A DNA stretch of 64,000 nucleotides from Oceanospirillaceae bacterium (lineage in GTDB: Bacteria > Pseudomonadota > Gammaproteobacteria > Pseudomonadales > Balneatricaceae): contig DPHB01000001.1 of the NCBI GenBank assembly GCA_003521845.1, positions 134,578-198,577 of the forward strand, in the 5' to 3' direction. The notes under the pieces were generated by a model. That model had not been told where the DNA came from, made no database searches, and worked only from the letters and a program-made list of their open reading frames with translations. The position numbers and the translations under genes are program-made. Positions 19,124-28,160 of the stretch are shown piece after piece (the stretch's first letter is position 1; each line of letters begins with the position of its first letter).

Positions 19124-21565
19124 TTAGCCGTCAACACGCGGGAGGGCGCTGGTTGGATCATAGGGGGCATCGGCAAGCACCACGCCTTGACGTGGTTGGC
19201 CAGCCAGAATCACAGTAACCTTTTGGCCTGGAACTGCTGCCTCTGGCTGCATGTAGGCAAAGGCTAGCACTGCGCCAAGGGTATGGCTGAAGGATACGGA
19301 TGCTGTGGTGCCCACGTTTTGGCCATCAATCTGAATAGCTTCACCACCGTGGCCGTCTTCCACACCATTGTCTTCAATGATCAAGACGGCGCTGGTCCAC
19401 TTTAACGGTGCGTCCAATGCGGCTTGGGTAGCAGCTTTACCAACAAAGTCCTTATCCATGTTGACAAAGCGCATGACGTTGGCTTCTGGCAAGGTCACTT
19501 CGTTGCTTAGTTCGCCCGCACCTGGAAAGGCCTTTTCCATGCGCAGGGCGTTCATGGCAAAGGAACCGTAGTTGGCAATTTGATAGTCTTGGCCGGCGGC
19601 CCAAAGGGCTTGGTAAATATCCGCCATGGTACCGGCTGCGCCATGAAATTCCCAACCTAGCTCACCAGCATAGGACATGCGTACGGCCCATACTTGATGG
19701 CCGGCAATGGTGATGTAGCGCGCTGTGAGCCAAGGGAAGTCGGCATTGCTTAGGCTGTGATCAGTACACTGGGCCAGTACCGCACGACTATTAGGGCCTT
19801 GCAAGGTGAGGGCATTCCAGTTGGTGGAAAGGTTGCTTATGTTAATGTCAGCAGCCTTGTTGTGCTTGTTCAAATGGTCCAGTAAACGCTGTTCAAAGAA
19901 GGCCGCGCACACTAGGTAGTAGCTGTCTTCGGCAAACTTTACGATAGTGATTTCGGCTTCTACACGACCACGTTGGTTAAGCAGGTGGGTCAAGATAGCG
20001 CCACCCTCACGCTTGGGCATGTTGTTTGGGATTAGGCCGTCTAGGAAACGACGGGCGTCAGGGCCGGATACTTCAACCTTGGTAAAGGCCGATACGTCCA
20101 TGATGCCAACGCTTTCGCGCACAGCTTTCACTTCAGCGCCGATGATGTCGTGCAGGCTAGAACGCCTAAAGGAATAGATATCCTTGGCTTCTACGCCTTG
20201 TGGAGCAAACCAGCGTGGGCGTTCGTGGCCGTATACTTCTTCAAATACTGCGCCCCGATCTTTAAGTGTCTCGTATAGGGCACTTGGCTTAATCGGGCGA
20301 CCTGCCAAACGGTTAAAGTGCGGGAATGGAATTTCATGGCGTAGGCAATAATCTTCCTTGGCCTTTTCTACCTGCCATTCTGGCTTGGCGTAGTCGCCGA
20401 AACGACGTGGGTCAAACTCACGCATATTTAAATCGGCCGCACCGTGTACCATCCACTTGGCTAGTTCTCGGGTAAGGCCGGGGCCCCAACCAATACCAAT
20501 TTGCGTACCGCAGCAACACCAGTAGTTTTCTACGCCCGGAGCCGGGCCGATTAGTGGGTTGCCATCAGGTGGATGAGAGATGCCACCGTGCACTTCGCGC
20601 TTGAGGCCTAGTTCAGCAAAGATCGGCATGCGCTCCATGGAGTTTTCTAACCAAGGCATGATGCGGTCATAGTCGGCGGTAAATAGGTGGTTTTCTGCTT
20701 CCCATGGGCATTCTTCTTCCCACACGGTATTGGGGTTTTCTTTCTCGTAGATGCCAATTAAGCCAGACTTTTGTTCCATGCGAATATAGCCAGACACTTG
20801 GGTGTCATCACGGATAACCGGTAGTTCTTGGTCGATGTCCATAAACTCTGGTACCGTGTCGGTAACCAAGTAATGGTGAGTCATGGTGGTCATAGGTAGC
20901 TGCAAGCCACTCCATTCGCCCATCTGGCGGGCGTAAGTGCCACCAGCATTGACCACGTGTTCACAGGTGATATCACCTTGCTCGGTGCTCACTTTCCATA
21001 AGCCGTCATCTTGTTGTTTGATGTCCATAGCCCTGCATCGGCGAATGATTTTTACGCCTAGCTGGCGTGCGCCTGCGGCCATGGCCATGGTTGGTTGAGA
21101 TGGGTCGCAATGACCATCATCAGGTGTGTGCAAAGCGCCTAGAACACCGTCTAGATTGTAGTAGGGATGCAGTTCGGCAATACGTTCTGGGCCCACTAGT
21201 TCCATGTTAAAACCTAGGGCGGCGCCTACCGAAGTAGTGTGGCGTAGCCAGTCCATTTCGTCTTCTGAATAGGCCAAACGTAACGAACCACAACCATGCC
21301 AGGAAATAGATTGGCCCGTTTCTGCCTCTAGGATTTCACTATAAAGTTTGATGTTGTAATCAACGCACTTACCCAAGGTGTAGCTAGATGTAGAGTGGGT
21401 GATTTGGCCGGCAGCGTGCCACGTAGAACCAGAGGTCAATTCTGCCTTTTCTAGAAGTACCACATCAGTCCAGCCTTCGTGTGCTAAATGGTAAGCTAGG
21501 CCGCAGCCCATGATACCGCCGCCAACGACAACTACTTTTGCGTGAGATGGGAGCATGTTTTTCAT
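19124..21565 (-). CDS. Dimethylglycine/sarcosine dehydrogenase-like flavoprotein
   Basis: 813 residues. An N-terminal FAD domain has GGGIMG at 15-20, and STWHAAG at 47-53, where His50 is the expected covalent FAD attachment residue. The middle is a DAO-type oxidase core. Residues from about 430 to the end form a GcvT-like tetrahydrofolate domain (GELGWEFHGAAG, then PGAGELSNEVTLPEAN). This is the layout of dimethylglycine dehydrogenase, sarcosine dehydrogenase and related N-demethylases, which remove an N-methyl group and hand the one-carbon unit to folate. The aminotransferase follows downstream, and an RpiR regulator is divergent. The gene belongs to methylated-amine breakdown; the precise amine is not determined. 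Confidence 0.88.
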   Translation of the reverse strand: MKNMLPSHAKVVVVGGGIMGCGLAYHLAHEGWTDVVLLEKAELTSGSTWHAAGQITHSTSSYTLGKCVDYNIKLYSEILEAETGQSISWHGCGSLRLAYSEDEMDWLRHTTSVGAALGFNMELVGPERIAELHPYYNLDGVLGALHTPDDGHCDPSQPTMAMAAGARQLGVKIIRRCRAMDIKQQDDGLWKVSTEQGDITCEHVVNAGGTYARQMGEWSGLQLPMTTMTHHYLVTDTVPEFMDIDQELPVIRDDTQVSGYIRMEQKSGLIGIYEKENPNTVWEEECPWEAENHLFTADYDRIMPWLENSMERMPIFAELGLKREVHGGISHPPDGNPLIGPAPGVENYWCCCGTQIGIGWGPGLTRELAKWMVHGAADLNMREFDPRRFGDYAKPEWQVEKAKEDYCLRHEIPFPHFNRLAGRPIKPSALYETLKDRGAVFEEVYGHERPRWFAPQGVEAKDIYSFRRSSLHDIIGAEVKAVRESVGIMDVSAFTKVEVSGPDARRFLDGLIPNNMPKREGGAILTHLLNQRGRVEAEITIVKFAEDSYYLVCAAFFEQRLLDHLNKHNKAADINISNLSTNWNALTLQGPNSRAVLAQCTDHSLSNADFPWLTARYITIAGHQVWAVRMSYAGELGWEFHGAAGTMADIYQALWAAGQDYQIANYGSFAMNALRMEKAFPGAGELSNEVTLPEANVMRFVNMDKDFVGKAATQAALDAPLKWTSAVLIIEDNGVEDGHGGEAIQIDGQNVGTTASVSFSHTLGAVLAFAYMQPEAAVPGQKVTVILAGQPRQGVVLADAPYDPTSALPRVDG

Positions 21566-21620
21566 CCTGTTATGTTAGATATAAACCCGTTGAGATAGTG
21601 CTAGACAGGTTGGTGGTTCG

Positions 21621-21659
21621 ATTGTACAATTGAATAATATTCACGGTACAAGTGTACCG
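21621..21659. promoter_or_regulatory. Paired palindromes in the dehydrogenase / rpiR divergent promoter
   Basis: ATTGTACAAT (21621-21630) is a perfect palindrome. CGGTACA-AG-TGTACCG (21644-21659) is a second, with 7-bp arms. Both contain TGTAC half-sites. They lie in the 137-nt gap between two divergent genes, the usual place for an RpiR operator. Assignment to the neighbouring RpiR protein is inference. Confidence 0.5.
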
Positions 21660-21702
21660 AGATAGGGGGTGAAAAGCACCGAAAGTTAGATGAAAAAATT
21701 CT

Positions 21703-22593
21703 ATGGATGTTAACGAAACTTTAAATGCATTAACTCAACGCTTGCCAGATTTGCCCTCCGAGCTGCGTAAGGCGGGTACCTATCTACTTGAAAATGCTGG
21801 GCTTATTGGCTTGCAGTCGGCTCGTTCTATGGCCCGGGATGCGCAAGTAAAACCCAATACCTTGGTGCGCTTGTCAAAAGAGCTAGGCTTTACGGGCTAC
21901 GACCAATTACGTGAACCATTTAAGGCGCGCCTAGCCAATGCTTCTGATTCTTTCTCGGATCAAGTCACCGATCGTGCCGTACATTTGCAGTCCATGCATG
22001 AAGTTGGGGATATGAGTGGTTTACATCGGCAGATGGCCAGTGCCTGTACGAACAATACCCAGCAGTTCTTTGACCATCATGGTCATGAGTCTTTACAGGC
22101 GGCGGCACAAACGGTGTTGCAGGCGAGTTCTGTCTTTGTATTGGGTGTGGGTATCGCCAATGTGTTTGCTAAAAACTTTGCCTATATTGCCAGCATGGCT
22201 ATGGACAATGTTATTGAGTTACCAAAAGAGGGTACTTTGCCTATAGATGGCATGGCCCGTGCTAAAGCTGGTGATGTGTTGTTGGCGGTAACTTTTAAGC
22301 CCTATCGCCGGGAAGTCATGGAGGCTGTGGCCGAAGCGCTTAGGCAGGGTGTCGAGGTCATTGGTATATCTGATAGCCCTGCGGCACCGCATTTGGCCAA
22401 TGCCAAACATCGCTTTGTAGTGCCAACAGAAACGCCTCAGTTTTTCACGTCCACCGTGGCCCTTATGGCATTCATGGAAACCTTAGCGGCCTATATTATT
22501 GCCGCAAGTGATAGTGACGTGGTAGAAAGCATAGAGCGTTTTCATCAGCGCCGACACGAGCTAGGTATTTATTTAAACGAACAAACCAATTAA
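21703..22593 (+). CDS. MurR/RpiR-family transcriptional regulator
   Basis: 296 residues. An N-terminal HTH_6 domain (about 1-80; SARSMARDAQVKPNTLVRL is the recognition region) is joined to a SIS sugar-isomerase-like ligand domain (about 125-265, with VFVLGVGIANVFAKNFAY). Members usually repress or activate adjacent catabolic genes in response to a phosphosugar or similar ligand. It is divergent from the dimethylglycine dehydrogenase-like gene and is followed after 17 nt by a carboxymuconolactone decarboxylase-fold gene. It probably controls both directions. Confidence 0.88.
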   Translation: MDVNETLNALTQRLPDLPSELRKAGTYLLENAGLIGLQSARSMARDAQVKPNTLVRLSKELGFTGYDQLREPFKARLANASDSFSDQVTDRAVHLQSMHEVGDMSGLHRQMASACTNNTQQFFDHHGHESLQAAAQTVLQASSVFVLGVGIANVFAKNFAYIASMAMDNVIELPKEGTLPIDGMARAKAGDVLLAVTFKPYRREVMEAVAEALRQGVEVIGISDSPAAPHLANAKHRFVVPTETPQFFTSTVALMAFMETLAAYIIAASDSDVVESIERFHQRRHELGIYLNEQTN

Positions 22594-22610
22594 ACCATTT
22601 GGAGACCAAC

Positions 22611-22991
22611 ATGGATCAAGATTTATTTGAACGTGGCCTAGAGCAACGTAAAGCCACCTTAGGTGCAGAATATGTAGAAAACAACTTGGCGGCGGCCGAT
22701 GACTTTACCCGGCCTTTTCAGGAAGCGATGACAGCTTGGTGCTGGGGTTTTGGTTGGGGCGACGATGCTATCGATGCTAAGACACGCTCCCTAATGAATT
22801 TGTCCATGATTGGTGCCTTGGGCAAGATGCATGAGTGGGAAGTGCATTGTAAGGGCGCTTTAACTAACGGCTGCAGCAAAGAAGAGATCCGTGCAGCCTG
22901 TCATATTGTGGGCATTTATTGTGGTGTGCCTCAGTCATTGGAATGCTTCCGTGTGGCGCGCAAGGTACTGACTGAGGCGGGTGAATTGTAG
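22611..22991 (+). CDS. Carboxymuconolactone decarboxylase-fold protein
   Basis: 126 residues from ATG 22611, with GGAG 6-9 nt upstream; a TTG at 22599 is less likely. The fold is clear from KTRSLMNLSMIGALGKMHEWEVHCKGALTNG, abbreviated here as the KTRSLMNL start and HEWEVH core. There is no CxxC pair, so it is the gamma-carboxymuconolactone decarboxylase branch and not an AhpD peroxidase. No protocatechuate genes are nearby. It is co-transcribed with the RpiR regulator of an amine-demethylation cluster, so its real substrate is unknown. Confidence 0.8.
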   Translation: MDQDLFERGLEQRKATLGAEYVENNLAAADDFTRPFQEAMTAWCWGFGWGDDAIDAKTRSLMNLSMIGALGKMHEWEVHCKGALTNGCSKEEIRAACHIVGIYCGVPQSLECFRVARKVLTEAGEL

Positions 22992-23000
22992 CTTAATGTG

Positions 23001-23124
23001 GGGACTGGCTCTTATTTGAACGCGTAGCGGTCAAAAAGTGCCTGTCCCTTTATACGTGTCCCCTCAAATCTACCCCTCAAATATAAGAAAGGACAGACAC
23101 TTGCCTGCGGCAAAAGCCAGTCCC
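23001..23124. repeat. Two copies of the GGGACAGGCACTT...AGCCAGTCCC repeat
   Basis: 23001-23048 is an inverted copy (starts GGGACTGGCTCTTATTTG, ends AAAAAGTGCCTGTCCC). 23091-23123 is a shorter direct copy with GGACAGACACTT and AAAGCCAGTCCC ends but a different middle. The same element occurs twice more at 26263-26309 and 26352-26400. It fills the gap between the convergent genes at 22991 and 23145. Confidence 0.75.
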
Positions 23125-23144
23125 TTGATATAATGAAGTTAAAA

Positions 23145-25184
23145 TTAAATGTCCTTCACCAAGCGCAAAGCATCAAAGATCGCCGCGTGGGTATTGCGCG
23201 CGGCTACGGCATCACCAATACGGAACAACTGATACTTACCTTCTGCGTTGCGTACCACGGTTTGAGGCTTGCCATTGATAAAGGCGTCTTGATCCAGTTC
23301 ACCACCGTTACTTGATGCATCACGTAGTTCAAAATAGATATCATCCAAAGGCAAGGTGCCGTGGTTGATCACTAGTTGGTCTACCATTCGGTGCTTGCCA
23401 ATGCTGCCATAGTCGCTGCTCAAGCTTACTTTGATTTGCCCGTCTACCTTCTCTGCCTTGTCGGCACGGTAGGTCACGGTAAAGGTTACGTCTTGATCTT
23501 GCAGTGAGCGCATATAAGGCACTAGGTTCATGGCCATGATGTCCGGAGAAAAGCTGCGGTCAGGGGTCATGATTTCTAGCTTGGCACCACTGTTAGCAAT
23601 CACTTCGGCTGCTTGTAGGGCAGGGTGATCACCAGCGTCATCAAAGATGAGTACGTTGTTGCCGGGTTTCACATCACCAGAAAGAATATCCCAAGATGAC
23701 ACCACTAGGTCATTGCCTTGGCTGAGTACGTCCGTATGAGGCATACCACCTGTAGCAATGATGACTACGTCTGGATCTAAGGCTTGCACGTCCACCGCTT
23801 CGGCCCAGGTATTAAAGCGCAAGTCCACATCACGGGCCATACACTGAGCCATGCGCCAATCAATAATAGACATCATTTCATGACGGCGCGGGGTTTGTGC
23901 CGTAAGACGTACCTGGCCACCAGGCTCGGATGCGGCTTCTAAAACGATTACCTCGTGGCCACGTTCTGCCGCTACACGAGCCGCTTCTAGGCCGCCAGGG
24001 CCTGCACCAACAATAACTATGCGCTTGCGCACTTCGGCGGGTGGGATATCGTGGGGCATAGATAGCTCACGACCAGTTGCTGCGTTGTGCATGCAAAAGG
24101 CATCGCCTGCTTGATAGATACGGTCTAGGCAATAGTTGGCACCTATGCACGGGCGAATGTCGTCTTCGCGGCCTGCCATGATTTTGCGCACTATGTGTGG
24201 GTCGGCCATGTGAGCGCGAGTCATGCCCACCATGTCTAGCTTGCCTTCTGCTATAGCGTGGCGCGCAGTCGCTACGTCGGGAATCTTGGCAGCATGGAAA
24301 GTTGGGAAGCCAGTAGCTTCACGTATGGCGCCGGCAAAGTCTAGATGAGGAGAGTTTTGCATACCCATTACTGGGATAACATCGGTTAAGGCTGGGTCCG
24401 TATCGATACGCCCTCGAATAACGTTCAAGAAGTCTACTTGGCCACTATCACGCAAAATCTTGGAAATTTCCAAACCTTCATCAGGGGTTAGGCCGCCCTT
24501 GAAGGCTTCGTCGGCGGTGTAGCGTACACCCACGATGAATTCGCTGCCGACACGGGCACGAATGGCATCCAGTACTTCCATAGTGAATCGCAAGCGGTTG
24601 TGTAGGCTACCGCCATAGGGCCCTTCTAGGGTGTTGGTGAGGGGTGACCAAAACTGATCCATCAAATGGCCATAAGCTTGCAGTTCAATACCATCCATGC
24701 CGGCTGCGTACATGCGCTCCGCCGCATCGGCATAGTCGCGGATAATACGTTCGATATCCCAGTTTTCTACCTGCTTTGGAAAAGCACGGTGGGATGCTTC
24801 ACGGTGATGGGAAGCCGACACAGCGGGTAGCCAATCGCCCTTGGCCCAACCTGTACGGCGGCCTAGGTGCGTGAGTTGAATCATCACCGCGCAATCATGC
24901 TCATGACAAGCATCGACCACGTCCTTGAGATAGGGTACTACCTCATCCTTGTAGGCCAAGATATTGTTGAATACAGGTGGGCTGTCTTTGGCGACAGTGG
25001 CAGAACCTGCCGTCATAACCATGGCCACGCCGGCTTTGGCGCGCTCTTGGTGGTAGGCGCGGTAGCGTGCCTTAGGCATGCCATCCTCTGGATAGGCCGG
25101 TTCATGAGAGGTGGTCATGATGCGGTTTTTAAGAGTCAGATGTTTTAGCTGATAGGGCTGCAATAAGGGATCATTTGACGCCAT
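23145..25184 (-). CDS. DgcA/StcD-like N-demethylase flavoprotein
   Basis: 679 residues with an OYE-type FMN barrel (1-340), an Fe-S segment and an FAD/NAD domain (GAGPGG near 393). Fe-S ligands are Cys346, Cys352 and Cys364. The segment reads CIGANYC where most relatives have C-x2-C-x3-C, so one classical ligand is replaced. This CIGANYCLDR-IYQ pattern and the end GDAVAARNTHAAIFDALRL are what I recall for DgcA (dimethylglycine demethylase) and StcD (N-methylproline demethylase), rather than for dienoyl-CoA reductase. No DgcB-like partner gene is adjacent. The gene is divergent from a LysR regulator. Expected role: cytoplasmic oxidative N-demethylation of dimethylglycine, a betaine product or N-methylproline. 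Confidence 0.82.
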   Translation of the reverse strand: MASNDPLLQPYQLKHLTLKNRIMTTSHEPAYPEDGMPKARYRAYHQERAKAGVAMVMTAGSATVAKDSPPVFNNILAYKDEVVPYLKDVVDACHEHDCAVMIQLTHLGRRTGWAKGDWLPAVSASHHREASHRAFPKQVENWDIERIIRDYADAAERMYAAGMDGIELQAYGHLMDQFWSPLTNTLEGPYGGSLHNRLRFTMEVLDAIRARVGSEFIVGVRYTADEAFKGGLTPDEGLEISKILRDSGQVDFLNVIRGRIDTDPALTDVIPVMGMQNSPHLDFAGAIREATGFPTFHAAKIPDVATARHAIAEGKLDMVGMTRAHMADPHIVRKIMAGREDDIRPCIGANYCLDRIYQAGDAFCMHNAATGRELSMPHDIPPAEVRKRIVIVGAGPGGLEAARVAAERGHEVIVLEAASEPGGQVRLTAQTPRRHEMMSIIDWRMAQCMARDVDLRFNTWAEAVDVQALDPDVVIIATGGMPHTDVLSQGNDLVVSSWDILSGDVKPGNNVLIFDDAGDHPALQAAEVIANSGAKLEIMTPDRSFSPDIMAMNLVPYMRSLQDQDVTFTVTYRADKAEKVDGQIKVSLSSDYGSIGKHRMVDQLVINHGTLPLDDIYFELRDASSNGGELDQDAFINGKPQTVVRNAEGKYQLFRIGDAVAARNTHAAIFDALRLVKDI

Positions 25185-25329
25185 GTCATGCTCCAGAGAA
25201 TTAGGTTTATATGAACAGATACTATTCTGGCATGGTGCAATACTTGCTCAATGCCTGCAAATGATTTATTTTTCTGTTTTGCATGATTTTATGTTATATG
25301 AAAATTGTAATTTCTAGAGACTCGATGTC

Positions 25330-26253
25330 ATGGCGTCATTAAAGCAAAAATTACCGCCATTAGGCAGTTTGCTGGCATTTGAAGCGGCCGCACGTAAGCT
25401 CAGTTTTACCCAAGCTGGTGAGGAACTTTTTGTTACGCAAACGGCGATTAGTCGCCAAATTAGGCAGCTAGAGGAATATTTGGGCACCCCTGTGTTTGAG
25501 CGTGGGCATCGCCAAGTGACACTCACGCCAGCAGGGCAGAGCTTGTTGCAATCGGTTACCTTGGGCATGGAGCATATGGCCAGTACCGTCACGCAAATTC
25601 GTGAACATAGTCATGTGGGTCCTATGACTATTGCTTCTACCATTGCTATTTCTTCCCTTTGGCTAAACCGTCGTTTGACGGACTTTCGCCAACAAAACCC
25701 CGATATGGATGTGCGCATTCTAGCCACTGACAAGGATGTGGATTTACACCGTGACGGTGTGGATTTGGCTATTGGCTGTGGTGATTATGATAAACATAGT
25801 GAAGTGAAAGCGCACTTCTTATTTACTGATGAAGTGTTTCCAGTATGCAGTCCTGATTTCCTTGCCAAGCACGGTGCAATTAATAGTGCGGAAGATCTAC
25901 TGGCGTGTGAACTGCTGCATCTGGACGAAGAACACTGGCAAGGTTTGAGTTGGGATGCTATTGATTGGCCTCTGTGGTTTGCTAGCCAGGGTCATGACAC
26001 CTTGGCTATACAGCAAGGTATGCGGGTCAACAACTACCCATTGTTGGTGCAAATGGCGGAAGCTGGACAGGGCGTTGCTCTAGGATGGCGTCACCTAGTT
26101 GCTGAGTCTATGGGTAGGGGGAGTCTGGTTAAGCCTATAGAGGCTTCTTACATAAGCCGCCGTGGCTATTACCTTATCGAATCCCGTAAGCGTGCCTTGC
26201 GTCCAGAGGCAGAGATTTTAAAGCAGTGGTTGTTATTGCAGTATGCTGATTAG
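25330..26253 (+). CDS. LysR-family regulator, GcvA-like
   Basis: 307 residues. An N-terminal winged helix-turn-helix (LLAFEAAARKLSFTQAGEEL, then VTQTAISRQIRQLEEYLG) is followed by a LysR effector domain from about residue 95. The PPLGSLLAFEAAARKLSF start is typical of the GcvA subgroup. It is divergent from the DgcA/StcD-like gene across a 145-nt gap and most likely activates it in response to an amine or amino acid. Two repeat elements follow its stop codon. Confidence 0.87.
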   Translation: MASLKQKLPPLGSLLAFEAAARKLSFTQAGEELFVTQTAISRQIRQLEEYLGTPVFERGHRQVTLTPAGQSLLQSVTLGMEHMASTVTQIREHSHVGPMTIASTIAISSLWLNRRLTDFRQQNPDMDVRILATDKDVDLHRDGVDLAIGCGDYDKHSEVKAHFLFTDEVFPVCSPDFLAKHGAINSAEDLLACELLHLDEEHWQGLSWDAIDWPLWFASQGHDTLAIQQGMRVNNYPLLVQMAEAGQGVALGWRHLVAESMGRGSLVKPIEASYISRRGYYLIESRKRALRPEAEILKQWLLLQYAD

Positions 26254-26262
26254 CATCTACTT

Positions 26263-26309
26263 GGGACAGGCACTTTTTGATCGCTGCGCTCTCAAATAAG
26301 AGCCAGTCC
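26263..26309 (+). repeat. GGGACAGGCACTTTTTGATCGC-type repeat, copy 3
   Basis: 47 nt starting GGGACAGGCACTTTTTGATC and ending AATAAGAGCCAGTCC, the same as the copy 43 nt downstream except for a few bases. The ends are short complementary stretches (GGGAC...GTCC). Confidence 0.75.
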
Positions 26310-26351
26310 TTTCAGTCAGTAAGACCCCTCAATCACTTAATCAAGCCTAAA

Positions 26352-26400
26352 GGGGCAGGCACTTTTTGATCGCTCCGCTCTCAAATAAGAGCCAGTCCCC
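26352..26400 (+). repeat. GGGGCAGGCACTTTTTGATCGC-type repeat, copy 4
   Basis: Direct repeat of the element at 26263-26309, with the end AATAAGAGCCAGTCCCC. Together the two fill most of the 232-nt gap before acuR. Confidence 0.75.
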
Positions 26401-26458
26401 GAAGTTCCCTACTATGCGGCTAGACAATTTCTGACCTACAAGTCACCCTTGTAATTTA

Positions 26459-26475
26459 TTAGACGATTGGTCTAA
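26459..26475. promoter_or_regulatory. Probable AcuR operator
   Basis: TTAGAC-GATTG-GTCTAA is a perfect 6-bp inverted repeat ending 10 nt before the acuR start codon. TetR-family repressors typically bind such a site across their own promoter. That AcuR binds it is inference. Confidence 0.6.
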
Positions 26476-26485
26476 TATTGTTTGC

Positions 26486-27124
26486 ATGAATCAAATTGCC
26501 CCTAAGCGTGGTCGTGGCCGACCACCCAAAACCGATCAACATCAGCGCGAAACGCGTGAGCGTCTGCTGCGTGCCGGTATTGAATTGCTGACGGAGCACG
26601 GCTTTGCCAGTCTCGGTCTGGAACGTATATTAAAGCAAGTAGGGGTACCCAAAGGGTCCTTTTATCATTACTTCTCTAGCAAAGACGATTTCGCTCAACA
26701 GGTTGTAGCCGGTTACGGCGATTACTTTGCCGCCAAGCTGGATCGCTGGTTATTAAATACTGAACGTGCACCTTTGCAGCGTTTAATGGACTTTGTAGAA
26801 GATGGTAAGCAAGGCCTTACGCGTTACCAGTTTAAACGCGGCTGTTTGGTCGGCAACATGGGGCAAGAACTAGCCGCTAGCCACCCTCACTTACGCGAGC
26901 AGCTAGAAGCCGTATTCGTAGATTGGCAAAACCGAGTTGCACAGTGTTTGTTGGCTGCCCAAGCTGCCAATGAAATATCAGAAGATGCGGACTGCCAGGC
27001 CTTGGCAGAGTTTTTTTGGATTGGGTGGGAGGGGGCTATCTTGCGCGCCAAGTTAAGTCAAAACCTTGCCCCCATTGAATTGTTTAGCAGTATGTGTTTT
27101 TCCGGCCTCACGGGCCGTACCTAG
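26486..27124 (+). CDS. acuR: TetR-family regulator, AcuR-like
   Basis: 212 residues. A basic, glycine-arginine-proline start ([11 protein letters not shown]) precedes the TetR helix-turn-helix (about 22-70, with [21 protein letters not shown]). The C-terminal ligand domain follows ([19 protein letters not shown]). Sequence and position match AcuR, the acrylate-responsive repressor of DMSP/acrylate catabolism. acuI starts 25 nt after its stop, so the regulator and enzyme form one operon under the palindrome at 26459. Acrylate as the inducer is from family knowledge. Confidence 0.85.
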   Translation: MNQIAPKRGRGRPPKTDQHQRETRERLLRAGIELLTEHGFASLGLERILKQVGVPKGSFYHYFSSKDDFAQQVVAGYGDYFAAKLDRWLLNTERAPLQRLMDFVEDGKQGLTRYQFKRGCLVGNMGQELAASHPHLREQLEAVFVDWQNRVAQCLLAAQAANEISEDADCQALAEFFWIGWEGAILRAKLSQNLAPIELFSSMCFSGLTGRT

Positions 27125-27149
27125 AATGACAAGTAAAAGGATCACTAAC

Positions 27150-28130
27150 ATGAAAGCGATTTTGATTAATAAAGATGACGACGGTTACCGCGCGGCATTA
27201 ACCAGCGTTGATGAACAACAATTGCCAGAAGGCGATGTGACACTAAAAGTGGATTATTCTACTTTGAACTTTAAAGACAGCTTGGCCATTACTGGCAAGT
27301 CGCCAGTGGTACGTAGTTTCCCTATGGTGCCTGGTATTGATGCTGCTGGCGTTGTAGAAACGTCTGCTCATCCTGATTTTAAAGCTGGTGATCGTGTGAT
27401 CCTCAACGGCTTTGGTGTGGGTGAAGGTCATTGGGGTTGCTTGGCAGAAAAAGCCAGTCTTAAGGGGGATTGGCTGGTGCCTATGCCTGACGCTTTTACT
27501 AGCAAACAAGCTATGGCCATTGGTACCGCAGGCTACACGGCCATGTTGTGTGTACTTGCTTTAGAAAAGAATGGCGTAACACCAGAGCAAGGCGAAATTC
27601 TAGTCACCGGTGCAGCTGGTGGTGTGGGTAGTGTGGCTATTGCCTTGCTAGCTAAACTGGGCTTTACCGTGGTAGCGTCTAGCGGCCGCCCTGAAGAAGC
27701 AGAATACCTAAAAAGCCTAGGTGCTAGTGAAGTGATCGATCGTACTGAACTAAGTGAAAAGGGTCGTCCTCTAGGTAGAGAGCGCTGGGCCGGTGTCGTA
27801 GACGCTGTAGGTAGCCATACCTTGGCTAACGCCTGTGCTACTACTAAGTATGGCGGCACCGTTGCAGCTTGTGGTTTAGCGCAAGGCTTTGACCTGCCAG
27901 CTACAGTGATGCCGTTTATCTTACGTGGTGTGACCTTGGCAGGTATCGATAGTGTTTACCGCCCTAAGGCTGATCGTATTGAAGCATGGCAGCGTTTGGC
28001 GCAAGACTTAGATATCAGCAAGATCGAAGCCATTATGACTGAGATTAACCTAGATCAAGCCATTGATGTGGCCAATCAGCAAATGGCAGGCCAAGTACGT
28101 GGTCGTTATGTTGTTAACGTTAACGCCTAA
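27150..28130 (+). CDS. acuI: Acryloyl-CoA reductase (NADPH) AcuI
   Basis: 326 residues from ATG 27150; an earlier start at 27066 lies inside acuR. It is a zinc-free medium-chain dehydrogenase/reductase of the YhdH/AcuI type. [24 protein letters not shown] is the substrate-loop region, given here as its FKDSLA and VPGID ends, and [12 protein letters not shown] at about 150 binds NADPH. AcuI reduces toxic acryloyl-CoA to propionyl-CoA, the key detoxifying step in DMSP cleavage and 3-hydroxypropionate use. No DMSP lyase, acuN or acuK homologue lies in this window, so the acrylate source is elsewhere or the role is general detoxification. Confidence 0.9.
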   Translation: MKAILINKDDDGYRAALTSVDEQQLPEGDVTLKVDYSTLNFKDSLAITGKSPVVRSFPMVPGIDAAGVVETSAHPDFKAGDRVILNGFGVGEGHWGCLAEKASLKGDWLVPMPDAFTSKQAMAIGTAGYTAMLCVLALEKNGVTPEQGEILVTGAAGGVGSVAIALLAKLGFTVVASSGRPEEAEYLKSLGASEVIDRTELSEKGRPLGRERWAGVVDAVGSHTLANACATTKYGGTVAACGLAQGFDLPATVMPFILRGVTLAGIDSVYRPKADRIEAWQRLAQDLDISKIEAIMTEINLDQAIDVANQQMAGQVRGRYVVNVNA

Positions 28131-28160
28131 TTTAGCTTAACTAGTTAAGGAGAACAAACT

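Noticed and set aside
18973..19176. N-terminal extension of the aminotransferase.
   Set aside because: It is a translation of the palindromic repeat and lacks protein-like character; ATG 18972 begins the conserved family start.
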